A stretch of DNA of 64,000 bases from Mercenaria mercenaria. Lineage: Eukaryota > Mollusca > Bivalvia > Venerida > Veneridae. The notes beneath the pieces were generated by a model. The model made no database searches and was not told the origin of the DNA. It saw only the letters and a program-made list of their open reading frames with translations. Both the position numbers and the translations under genes were made by a program. The stretch covers positions 78,632,001-78,696,000 of the forward strand of contig NC_069362.1 of assembly GCF_021730395.1 (NCBI RefSeq), written 5' to 3'. Below are positions 24,355-36,328 of this stretch, in pieces; the stretch's first letter is position 1, and every line of letters begins with the position of its first letter.

Positions 24355-26837
24355 ATAAAGCAAAAGGCCTGCCAAAGGATCTATCAAATTTTGTGTTCTG
24401 CCAGTACTCTTTCTGGGGTCATGATGACCCCATCTCTGTCCCACCAGAGATACACCCAGACACTAGTAAAAAGGACACCAAATATATCAAGTTTAACCAT
24501 GAAAGGGTAAGGACATAGAATGTTTTAAGTTAGCAATGTTAGAGCAAGACGACTGGTCACTAATATATCAAGAACAATCTTTGGGCTAGGGCATTACTGA
24601 TATTATTGTAGAACCCCACTAAACTGTGCCATCTGCAATTGAGATATATCATAAGATTTTCCATTTTAAATTTACAACTGCGAAATCATGCATGGAATCC
24701 TTGCATATAAATATCAGATATTTTATCATGAAAGTGTAGTTTTCTATTGTAGTTCTACTTTCAACATATTTGCAAAAGATATTCTGAAAATCTAAGACAA
24801 TTTTTTGCTTAAAAAAAATATGCTTAAACTTCTTTTGCAGGATTTTAAAGTGTACATGTCAGAAGAGTTCATTGAGCATGCCCAGGAAGGGGCATTATCT
24901 ATCGAGGTCTGGGGACATAAAGTTGTTGGGTTTGGTCAGCAGAACTCCCAGGCAGACAGTGTGGCTAGATCCAACTCTCTTGTTGACAGGTATAATGATA
25001 ATAAATACCTTGCTTAAATCACTTACTCGTCACTGCCCTGAGTGCACCACTCATCACTGCCCTGAGTGCACCACAAGGATGTTCAGTTATTTCATGTAAG
25101 GAATTCCACCAGCTAGCACACTGATAATGGGTGGTTTTAACAAAGTTCCCACCCATATCTGGAATGATGCTCTTAGGGGAGGGGTCTTCCTCCACCGTTG
25201 AAAGCTAAGAGTTGCAGTATGTCATAAATTACACAATCTTACCAATTAAAGTACTTCATATATCATTCTAAAATTGAAAATTTGATGTACTGAAGTGAAT
25301 AACTACTGCATTGATGATTATATATGACAAGATTTTACGTATTATTTATGCCTTTAAGTTATTACAATATGCATAGATGAAAAAATTAAGCCAGGAATAC
25401 ATGATGTTGCAAGCATGGTGAGTCAATAAACATCTTATAGAACCTGCAAGATACCATAATAAGAAACTCTGACTAATAACTGTAAATAATACCCTTTAAA
25501 CCCGAGCATGGGAATTCAAATTTGAAAATGGCTGACAATTACTGACAGATACATCTGATGAAAGCATGTTTAACTTTCAGATGGCATGAAGTAACCAGGA
25601 AAATAGAACTGTGAATTGAGATACATGAAGTTAATGACCAAGGTGAATATGCCCCTGTAGAGGTCAAACCTCAGGCTGACGTCCCAGCTGCCGGAGTATT
25701 TCAGCTAAGACAGGTAAATTGAAATGCACATGTAAAATAAATACTATTTAACGTAGCGGACCCATTATGACAGTTGGCAAGTAACATATTCTCCACAGGC
25801 AGTTTCGGCATTCTCAGGTTTTTACAGAAAGCCTTACGCGCATTGAGGTACTTTTGCCCAAAGAACGCCAGACCAGAATGTGTGATAGCACAGAAATTGC
25901 TGTGTTTCACTATGTGTCCGGTACCTTAATTCTTCATTCTGTTTGCAATATCTATTAGTAATTAGTAAATTGTTATAATTGTACACCTACAGTTGAACTC
26001 GGCATTTAGACAACTTTTGAATTGAGATTACTCACTGAGGTCACATTGTAATAGTGAAAAGTCTTAAATGGATATTGCTATATTTATACTTGAGTATCCA
26101 ATAGGTTAGTGAAGACAGTGGTAGTATGCTGAGCATTTACTGCAGACACTACGTCATCCAGAAGCTTAAAATGTTTTAAGATGTTTGGCTAAAAATGTTG
26201 ATAAATGGTAAAATATTTTTTTTTTTAAACTTTAAAATCTTTGTTGGTACAGCTATAAAGGATAAAAACCTTTTTAAAAAGACAAAGGTATCTAAAATGA
26301 ATGAAATAAAGAGTGCTTTAAGTTATTGTTCTCTGAAGGGCAAACATTCGGAGAGGTTTTCTATAGAGCATTTTTACCATACTGTACACATACAGTACTG
26401 ATTTTCATTTTAATGATGTTTGTATAAATACAACTTCAATACTTACAGGGCCATGCCAGACGTATACTCACTCGTATAAAGTCCCGGGGTGACTCAGGCA
26501 CTCTTCCATTAATCTGTGATAGTATAAGCTCGCTTGCCATTGGTTGTATTTGTGCTCGCTCCAAGATACAGAAAGGCTTGGACAGTTACCAAGAGGAAGA
26601 TCTAGGTCATTTGAGAGATCGCTGGAATGATGCTTTATCAAGGAGGCATAAATATCTGGACAGCCAAATACAGAGTCTTATAAATAAAACTGGTGAGATA
26701 TGATAGCTTAAACTCAGTGTTTTTGCATAAATATTAGATTTTTTTTATAATTACTGGCTGAAATATAGTTGCTTAAGTGCATAAGTTATGCTTGAAGACA
26801 CTTACATTTCAAGGGCTAAGTGCAAAACTTCTGTATC

Positions 26838-27092
26838 TTTTTATGCCCCCAAAGGGAGGCATATTAGTTTTCAACTGTCCGTCCGTTAGTTTGTTCGTTT
26901 GTCACAACGTTAACTTTTTGCATGAAGGCACTTTACTCGCGAACCACTGCACCCAGGACCTTCAAACTTCACTTGCTGATAGTACTTATTGAGTACACGA
27001 CCCCTATTGACTTTGGGGTCACCAGGTCAAAGGTCAAGGTGCTGCGGGGGTGGGGGGGGGGGCATTTGTCACCATTAGTGACAGCTCTTGTT
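26838..27092 (-). repeat. Mini hairpin-ended element in kinesin intron
   Basis: 255 bp. The left end is TTTTTATGCCCCC paired with GGGAGGCATA. The right end is a GTCAC / GTGAC stem followed by CTCTTGTT, the inverse of AACAAGAG. Interior: TCCGTCCGTTAG, GCATGAAGGCACTTTA, GGTCAAGGTGC. It is a compact complete example of the family architecture. Confidence 0.7.
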
Positions 27093-27712
27093 TCTTTATT
27101 TATATACAGTTCAGTTTTGTGCTCAGCCCTCAATTTAAAAGTGTTTATTATCAGTTTGGGTTTCATAAGTATAGGTTATAGTTTATCTTGTGAGTGAACA
27201 AAGCTTAAAGTTTGTATGCATCATTTTAGAGTCAAAGTCCTTGAAGAAACAAGCTCTGATATTTGATAAGAGTGGTTATTGTTGTAACATGGGAGTCTGG
27301 AAACTGAATTATTATCATATGCAGTTGAAATCCCTTCATAATTGTTGAAATATGATTTTCATCCTTGATAGCAGTCTATTGTCCATATGTGCTTGACTGG
27401 TTTTCTGATTACTAAATAGGTTTTTTAGTCTGGCTTTAACTTTTTTTGACTGGTTCACTGGTTTATGACCTGGAAAAAACTATGATAGAGAATGTGCGTG
27501 CCTGGTATTCAGATTAAATTCTGTTTTGAACTGGTTTATAATTATTCTAGACTAGTTCACTGATTTATACATTTTCAGATAAAACTGAAGAAGACTGTGA
27601 TAGAGAAAGCGCATTAATAGACCAGTGGGTATTACTGACTGAGGAAAGAAATGCTGTGATGGTTCCCGTAGCAGGCAGTGAAATTCCAGGGGCACCAGCA
27701 GACTGGTAATGA

Positions 27713-28832
27713 TTTTTAGCTCGACTATTCATAGAATAGTAGAGTTATTGCACTCGCCCATGCGTCGGCGTCCGCGTCCCAATTTTGGTTAAGGTTTTGT
27801 ATGTAAGCTGGTATCTCAGTAACCACTTGTGGGAATGGATTGAAACTTCACACACTTATTCACTGTGACAAACTGACTTACATTGCACAGGTTCCATAAC
27901 TCTATTTTGCTTTTTTACAAAATTATGCCCCTTTTTCGACTTAGAAATTTTTGGTTAAGGTTTTGTATGTAAGCTGGTATCTCAGTAACCACTTGTGTGA
28001 ATGGATTGAAACTTCACACACTTATTCACTGTGACAAACTGACTTACATTGCACAGGTTCCATAACTCTATTTTGCTTTTTTACAAAATTATGCCCCTTT
28101 TTCGACTTAGAAATTTTTGGTTAAGGTTTTGTATGTAAGCTGGTAACTCAGTAACCACTTGTGGGAATGGATTGAAACTTCACACACTTATTCACTGTGA
28201 TGAACTGACCTACATTGCACAGGTTCCATAACTCTATTTTGCTTTTTTACAAAATTATGCCCCTTTTTCGACTTAGAAATTTTTGGTTAAGGTTTTGTAT
28301 GTAAGCTAGTATCTCAGTACTTACTAATGGGAATGGATTGAAACTTCACATACTTGTTCACTGTCATGATCTGACATGCACTAAGCAAGTCCCATAACTC
28401 TACTCTTTTTTTTCAAAATTATGCCCCTTTTTGGACTTAGTAGTTTTTGGTTAAATTTTTGTATGTAATCTGATATCTCAGTATCCACTAATTGGAATGG
28501 ATTGAAACTTCACACACTTGTTCACTGTCATGATCTAACATGCACTGTGAAGGTCCCATAACTCTACTTGGCATTTTTACAAAACTATGCCCCTTTGACT
28601 TAGCAGTTTTTGGTTAAGTTTTTGTATGTAAGCTGGTATCTCAGTATCCACAAATTGGAAAGGATTGAAACTTCACACACTTGTTCACTGTCATGATATG
28701 ACATGCAGTACAGAGGTTCAATACCTCTACTTTGCATTTTACAAAATTATGCCCCTTTTTCAACTTTTGTATTCATTCAATTGACAAGGCTGTTGAATAG
28801 TCGAGCGTTGCTGTCCTCCGACAGCTCTTGTT
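27713..28832 (-). repeat. Hairpin-ended element 8 bp after a splice donor
   Basis: Left end TTTTTAGCTC with an ACTATTC / GAATAGT stem. Six units of about 175 bp follow (TTTTGGTTAAGGTTTTGTATG; CACACACTTATTCACTGTG; AAATTATGCCCCTTTTT). Right end is a CTGTC / GACAG stem followed by CTCTTGTT. The element starts eight bases after the end of the kinesin exon 27,579-27,705, leaving only GTAATGA of the original intron start. Confidence 0.7.
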
Positions 28833-28839
28833 GAGTTAA

Positions 28840-30480
28840 TATTGTAGTGTGAGAAAAGAAGACTGCTAGTCTAAAGGTCCTGTTTATCCATAGCCAGATA
28901 AAATCCTCTAGGGCTGTCACCCCAGATTTTTCCTCTTTGACAGTATCACAGAAAGCAGTACACCTGTAGTCATTTTTTCTTCCTCTCTGATTTATTTTGG
29001 GAGGCTTTCTGACAAAATTTGTGCTCTAATTGAACTTTTATTTCTGGTCCTTTTGGGAAAATGGGGTTTCACTATAATGGAGTTACCTCCCATTTACATG
29101 TTAACAAAGTGTGCTATCACTTTGCTTGGTTGTGTTTATATCTTCTTACAGAAGAAGCTTGTGTTCAGAATTGTGCAGGAGGTTCACCCTTACCCTGCAA
29201 AATTTCTATAATTAACTTGTTGTCTTTCAGTTTGGACAGTACCATTAACTGTTTAAAAGGGTGCTTATCAAAACAAAAAGATTTTGACTGAATAGCAAAC
29301 AGAGCAGATCATGATCAGACTGCACGGATGGGCAGGCGATCGTAATCTACACTGGTCGCAAAGGCCAAGTCAGTCGTGTCCATCATGTTAATTAGGTTTA
29401 AGCAGCAATTGAAGCAGAACTGAAATGCTTTTGTGTAACCCCTGTATTAAAAAAAAAAGATTTTTTTTTGGGGAAAAAAATTGATGCTTTTTTTCTGGAG
29501 AAATTGGGCTACATAACAATTAATTGTTAAAGAATACCTATTATTATTATGGAGCTATAATTTCCATTCTATGGCATATCCTCTGATAAGTGATGCACAT
29601 TCCAAAAAAATAAATGGCCACAAATGAAATTGGTTCCATCAGTTTTGCCTCTCAATTTTCTGCTTTCCTTTATTCAGATAAACCTAGTTGTCCATAAAAT
29701 TTGTTCACTGTTTTGTTTTTTATTGCCAGCTAACAGAAATCTTTCCTTTAGATTCAGTCTTGATGTGATGATGCTGTATTTGCAGCGGCCCACAGACTGC
29801 AGGGACTTGTTCTTACCAGAGCAATATCTGTGTCATTTTCTTTTCTCTGGTTATAATTTCCCTGAACAACGCCAGGAACTATTTTTGTGGCGACCCATTA
29901 TTGAATTATACATCTAGGATAGGAAGAAATTAAAATCTTCATTTAACAAGAATAAAGTTACATGACACTGAAAGAGTAGATATCTTTTGTGTCACATTCT
30001 TGAGATATTTTTATTGGTAAGAATTTGTATATTGAGCAACATAGACTCCTTCACAGCTGTTTTAATTGGTTGAGTTTTGCTTGTTGCAGTTATTGGGAAA
30101 ATGGAATTTTTTGTAAATATTGGTCAATATATGCAAATTTTAATTTACAGAGTGCTTTGTCAGCTTTTTTAGGGTTGCTGTCTGACTATGAATCTAAGGA
30201 TTGAATTTTATCTCAGGCATGAGTTATTAAATAAATAACACTCTCCATCTAAATCATTTCTCACCCTCAGCCTAATGTTGAGAAGTTGATCAGGAAAATG
30301 AGAGTTTACTTCCTTAGTAGAATTGCTGATAATGGCTAGATCACCTTAGCTTCACATACCTGATATATTATTGGAACTCAGTGTTCAGAAAAAACCCAAA
30401 CAAATGGGTTTTAATATGTGAAATCTGTCATTAGCGCTTTGCAACCTGTAAGGATCCAGACCAGATACAAATTGCATAGA
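28840..30480. other. Kinesin intron, no further element defined
   Basis: AT-rich intron sequence. A worn fragment near 29,310-29,400 resembles the MITE at 16,618-16,854. The open frames at 29,061-29,291 and 29,624-29,917 show no domain and no fitting splice sites. Confidence 0.3.
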
Positions 30481-32037
30481 TGCGAGGATAAATGAATGAA
30501 CAGTATGAATTTGTGGATAAACAAACAGTACTGGTTGGGAACCATTTTCCGGACTGGACCAGTTTCCGGACACATGTAATATCCGCTTTATTTCGTTGTT
30601 ATTCCTGTTATTGTTTCATCTAGATCATTTAGGTGTTTGTTCTTCATGTCTACAACAAACCACTATATTACAAAACTGTTTTATGTTAGTTTTTATGATG
30701 ATAACTCACCTGTGTTTACAAAACAACTTTCTGTCTTAACGGGGCATAAAGATAGCATTGCGCATGCGCAGTAGTTCGCACTTGCCGAGGTATCAAGTGG
30801 GGAAGAAATAATTAAACTTCATATTGATTGTCTGCTGATAACATGTGCTACTTAAAATTTCACGGTGATAGTTACACAAAATGCAGGGCTGTCGATTTTT
30901 GCACTAATTTTATTCTATATCTATTGGAATTATCAAGAATTCGCGTTAGACGAAATTCGAAATTTTTATTGTCAACTTCGGTTTGCTTTCGTAGCTGCTA
31001 TTGAACGTCAGGTTATGTTACATGTACATTTTTGAAGAGATGAATGATGAAGAAATGTGTAAAAATAGTTTAATTACTTATTTCGATATCAAATTAACAG
31101 CAAAATACCATCAAAATAGTTGTCCAGATACTGGTTTACCTTACGGGGAAAATAACTTTTTTAGTGACCCCATTTGAGGCCCCATAGAACCCATGTTTTA
31201 CGTCACAACGCAATGCTGATTACAACATCAGATGCGGAAGGAGCTGAAGTTTGTGCAGTGTGGGCTTCATTTATGTCAAATATTTTTTTTAGGGAATAAT
31301 GGAGCCAAAATATGAAAATGTGTCCGGAAATGGTTCCCAACCAGTATGGATGTGTGGAAAAATAAGAGTATGGATGTGTGGATAAATGAACAGTATTGAT
31401 GTGTGGCTAAACAAGCAGTATGGTTGTATGGATAAACAAACAGTATGGATGTATGGATAAGCAAATAGTATGGATGTGTGGATAAACAAATGGTGTGGAT
31501 GTGTGGATAAGCAAATAGTATGGATGTGTGGATAAACAAACAGTATGGATGTGTGGATAAATGAACAGTATGGATGTGTGGCTAAACAAGCAGTATGGTT
31601 GTATGGATAAACAAACAGTATGGATGTGTGGATAAACAGACAGTGTGGATAAATAAACAGTATGGATGTGGGGATAAACAAACAGTATGGATGTGGGGAT
31701 AAACAAACAGTATGGATGTGGGGATAAACAAATAGTATGGATGTGGGGATAAACAGACAGTATGGATGTGTGGATAAACAAACAGTATTGATGTGGGGAT
31801 AAACAAACAGTATGGATGGGTGGGTAAACAAACAGTATCGATGTGTGGATAAACAAACTGTATGGATGAAACAGTATGGATAAACAAACAGTATGGATGT
31901 GTGGATAAATGAACAGTATGGATGTGGGGATAAACAAACAGTATGGATGTGTGGGTAAACAAATAGTATAGATGTGTGGGTAAACAAACAGTATGGATGT
32001 GTGGGTAAACAAACAGTATAGATATAGGGATAAAAAA
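30481..32037. repeat. 25-bp minisatellite, interrupted
   Basis: Unit CAGTATGGATGTGTGGATAA plus ACAAA, about 27 recognisable copies at 31,345-32,037 with one to two copies at 30,481-30,530. Because 25 is not a multiple of three and the unit has no stop on the minus strand, all three minus frames stay open and encode the same cycling peptide (VYPHIHTVCLS). These frames, up to 252 codons, are not genes. Confidence 0.85.
30531..31344. mobile_element. TA-flanked MITE inside the minisatellite
   Basis: Ends CTGGTTGGGAACCATTTTCC and the inverse (GGAAATGGTTCCCAACCAG), flanked by TA at 30,529-30,530 and 31,345-31,346, as in Tc1/mariner elements. It lies within a minisatellite unit at CAGTA/TGG. No transposase frame is seen in its 814 bp. 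Confidence 0.75.
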
Positions 32038-32189
32038 ACATGTGCACTTAACAAATCCTTGCTGGTCACTAAGCCCTTACATTGGTTTTCACACAGTGGA
32101 GCTGAAATTTATACTTTATTTTTCAGGGAAGCTCCGCCTGACATGGAACAACATCGACCAGTGCTCTTTCTGGATTTAAATTGTACGTA

Positions 32190-34810
32190 TTGTCTGATTC
32201 AATCTTACAATTTTAATATTTTTCTTTCAACATTATTTTAAAGATTTCAAGGTAATTGTTACTCAGTTCCTATGAGGAGCCAACTAGTTCAATGACATCA
32301 GGTTCTTGAAAGAAAATTTTAATGGAATCGATAGGCAGAGAAATGTAATATCTAATAAAGCCCTGCATGCTTTGAACTAAAATCCTTATAATCTGTTAAA
32401 GCTCTATTTTAATGAGAGCTTAAAGGACCTAGCGTTGGGATTAGTGTCAGAAAATTTTTAGAACATGAAAATCAAGTTGACAGTTATGTAGGACATAGAA
32501 AATAAAAAAAAGTGGATAATAATTATCTAGCTAGTCCAAAACCAGTCATTTTAATTAATACACCATTCAATTTACCCAGTGTGTTACGTGTTGTCACCTT
32601 GTCTTCCATTGGTTCTGTTTTAATAGCAGTTTATTTGTTATGGCTTTAAATATGACCATTTTGCATAAAATGTTTTGCTGAAAGGTAACGCTCAATTTTT
32701 TGCAACATCAGCTTCTGCAGCTTTTTTGTTTTCTTTACTCCATCTCAAATAAGATTAATGTAGTCATAAAAAGAAAATGCCCTAAAATCTCAGTTATAAA
32801 CCAGATTTAAAAATAATCTGGTCTCGGAAATATGCCAATGATTCCTGCAGTATTGGTAAAGAAGTCTCCAACATTCAACATGCTCTATAGACAGAATACA
32901 AGTGTGTTGGCCTGAAAAAAAACAGATGACGTGTGGTCAGTATTATTGTAAAATTTTGTCAAGGTCTGAAATGAAATAGAAAAATAGGGAAACTGCAAAG
33001 GTGGCTCTCAACAAAAGTGAAAATGTTGCAGGCTCCTTTTGACTGAGCTTGTTCATGGATGGTTGTGGAAATGCATATGCTACCGTTCATGCCAACAAGC
33101 CCCAGGTTGAGCAGAACTTGGTGTTTAAGATCACGTTTTGTCTTCTCTTCAGTGGCTGAAGCTTAAAAGTGGCTGTGACCAAGAATATTTTTCCAAAACC
33201 TTTTATCTTGATAAATAACTTACACTAAGCTGATTTTGTTTCCTTATACTGATAATAGTACATCAAAGTAAGCCGATAAATCCTTGTAAAAAGTTGAAAT
33301 AGGCCACACTTACCAGGATTCTATGGTATGATAAAATATCTGAATTTAGGAATATGTAACCAGATGATCCGTTTTAGCTTGAGGACACAGATACTGCAAT
33401 GTCATTTAACTTGGTGTGTATTAAAATGTGAGGTTTTGGCAGATGTGGCTATTTTATTTGGACATGACATTTATGGGTCTTAATTGTTAAAAAATACATA
33501 AATGGGGAATTTTATTTGTTAATTTAGGTTACGTTTTGTGGGAAGGCCATTTTTCAGGACAGGTCCTGATTTTAGGCTTTTGACTGCCAGAATTTCCCTT
33601 TATAGCTCTATTGAAAAAGAAGATATCAGGGTTGTTTTTTTATTTATTTATCTATCTATTTAATTATTTATTTATTTATTTATTTCATTGAGACCTGCAT
33701 AGGCTGATAGCAAAATCCCAAAAAGTAGTCCCTCACAAATATTAATGATTTCACAGTACGACTTGAATCACTTGAGTTTCTTGTAGTTTGATTCATTTTG
33801 TTGTGTCTAGAAAATTAAAGAGTCTGTTAGATGAAAAATTGCTTATGGTTAGATAAATTTGTTTTCTTGTCAAGTAATTCCTCATGTCTTATAAATGTCA
33901 TTGTATTATCTGCTTAGAGGCAAAACAGATATAAAAGTAGGCCTTTGGTGTCAATAAAATCACGGAAATGGCCTCTAAATCTTTTGTCAGTAAATAAAAT
34001 GTCAGGTTTTTCAGAAATGATAACACTTTATAAAGAAGTGAGTCAGTCATGTTGTTCAAACTAATGAAGTCTAAATCAGGATTTAATTATGTCTGGCTTA
34101 GAGATTTATAAAATATTTTTATTCAAGAAAGTTGTTGGAGAAATACACCGGAACAAATTGAGTTGTCTATGTAGCCCAGGAATTCCATTACTTCTGTCTG
34201 ATTTTGTGATAAGTACAAAAGTTATTGTGTTTTATTTGAGTTATATGCTATCTTGCAGTCATAAGTACATATTTTTACGTAAGCACCACAAAGGTCAAGG
34301 TCACTTATTACAAAGAGTTTTAAAGTGTAACTATGAAGCCTGGCCAGGTCATATTAAATCGTCATAAAGTCCAGAAGGCTACACAACCAGGTTTCTGGAG
34401 TTTGATTCTGTTTCCAACTGAAATTATTTCTAGCCTATGTGATGTAAAATGCTATTGAGAATCATACAGCTGTTTCAAAGTCAAGGTCAGTTTGAATCAA
34501 GATTATGATAATTAATTGAGCTGTGTAGATCAAAATGTTCTTCTACTATGTACTTGAATATACACATGGTATTCCTATCAATGGTATTTATAGCACGAGT
34601 GTTGCCCTTAATCCAGAACCTTCACATAGTAATCAACTGTTTGTAGTGTTCATTTCTTAGCTTAGTCCCTTTGGTGACAGCTGTAAAAAGGTTAGACTGT
34701 CCTTCCTGCTGAATTTACTAAGATATCATGCATGTCTTTGATTGATAAAAATTGGCAGAAAACCTGATGTGTATACAACTGTATATAAAAAAACAACTTT
34801 GTATTAATTT
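32190..34810. other. Kinesin intron lacking an expected exon
   Basis: KIF13 and Khc-73 relatives have about 45 residues between VLFLDLN and ASWDSS. I read the plus strand here for that exon and found nothing similar. A TTTA microsatellite lies at about 33,636-33,687. Nothing else recognisable. Confidence 0.45.
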
Positions 34811-34857
34811 CAGGTGTGTGCTATTGCATCTTGGGTTTCTTCAATCCATGACTCGGC

Positions 34858-36328
34858 CAGGGACTGCGTTTTAGGCGAAGTTGAGCGAAAACTTCGCTTT
34901 AAAATATTTCACTTCGCCCTTCCCGCCCAGAAAAGCGAAGTTCAAGTCGCCCTAAAATTGGATGAAAGGAAAACATAATCGGCAATAAAGTGGGCCGATA
35001 TCATATATCTCGGTTATGTAAAGTCTGTAAACACAATACGCAATACACAGGATGGCACGCGCGGCGAAACATGTCCATGACAACAAAAGATGATCACTCG
35101 ATTTCAGATTGACGCCGCATGATAAGCTGCTAATTGTTTACATTTAATGTGATTGCAGTAAACGATAATTAAAGAATGAAAGAGTAAAGCTGACCGACCT
35201 CGGAGATCAGAGAGCCCGAAAACTTCGTAAAACGGCGATAATTAACTTCCGAATTACAAACCTAATTAGGTGTCAGTCGGCGCGTGGAGTGATTGACATC
35301 TGTCAGTAGCTAATTAACATACGACGCTCCGCCTACTGTCATACTTTGTGGCGGCGAACAATTAAAATTCACCGAGATTTTGATTCACAATGCAGAACTT
35401 CGAACTCGAGACGCATTTCGCGGATCGAGGCGACGCACAGGACACTTTTTTTTGTGCGGGTCAACTACGAGTTTTTCTTGATTTTCGCGGGCCAAAACAC
35501 AGAACCTCGGGTCAACCGAACGCCCTCGGTACTTGTCTTATCCAGTTATTCTTGTTTTCAGATAAAAATCGTTTCGGAATTTTTATTGCCATCACAGTGT
35601 AGACTACCCGTTACTACCGACGTTTATTTTTCAATTGGGATCTGCTTACTATTCATTTTAATCTGCATTTCTCTTTCATTAAAAACATATATAAGTTAAA
35701 TATATGGCCCTTGACAAACTATTAAATTTGTTGTTTGATAAAAATAGCAGACAACTCTTTTAGTTAATTCTGAAATGTGTTAAAGGGAGGTAATACTTTT
35801 AACCAATTTTTCGATTTTTTATGTCAAAATATGTAGTTTTAAAAAATATTAACCCTGATTTTTAAGTATTTTATCTACTGATCAATACAAATAACATTTC
35901 ATTGTAAGTTTCAGAGTTTTTTAAACTCTGTAGTTTGTCAAATTAAAGGAACATAAAAAAATTTAAACTCAGAATGCTCACACACCTGAAGAAGCTGCTC
36001 TGGGAAGGAAGAAATTTAATCCAGGAAATATTAAGTACTGATTGATTATGAGGAAAGATTTGTTTTGTCAAGTTGTTAAACATTTTGCAGTAAAACAGTA
36101 CAAATATGTACTGTATTGTTGAAACATTGTACCATTTTTATTTAAGTCATAGCAAGATAATACTAGTACAAATGGAACTGAATAAACATTATTATTGTTA
36201 TTTAATGCATGTAAGCAATGTCCTGTCTCACGTTTGCCGAACTTCTCCCAAAATTTCAAAACTTCTCCCTGTTTCCCCAGGAGGGAGAAGTCACTTCTCC
36301 CTAAATTTCCAGGCTAAGGTAGTCCCTG
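34858..36328. mobile_element. hAT-like element inside a kinesin coding exon
   Basis: Ends CAGGGACT / AGTCCCTG, with a perfect 6-bp duplication CTCGGC at 34,852-34,857 and 36,329-36,334. With one duplication copy removed, the flanks read IHDSA then NLNCITGADNHVYLILK in a single frame, matching the conserved KIF13 sequence between ASW and LSHP, so the boundaries are exact. Length is 1,471 bp. Inside are GCGAAG-rich and GGGAGAAG-rich subterminal repeats and a 70-bp block also seen at 7301-7372. The 117-codon frame at 35,346-35,699 does not resemble a transposase, so the element looks nonautonomous. Simple GT/AG pairs near its ends that I tried do not restore frame, arguing against splicing as an intron. 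Confidence 0.85.

Noticed and set aside
31289-32069. Long minus-strand open frames (220-252 codons) rich in His/Thr/Pro
   Set aside because: They are translations of a stop-free 25-bp minisatellite, identical in all three frames, and lie in an intron.
35346-35699. 117-codon frame inside the hAT-like insert as a transposase
   Set aside because: No hAT catalytic or dimerisation motif, and part of it is a block shared with 7301-7372.
34858-36328. hAT-like insert as a newly created intron
   Set aside because: GT and AG dinucleotides near the ends give mismatched phases or an in-frame TAA in the combinations tried, so clean splicing is unlikely without RNA evidence.
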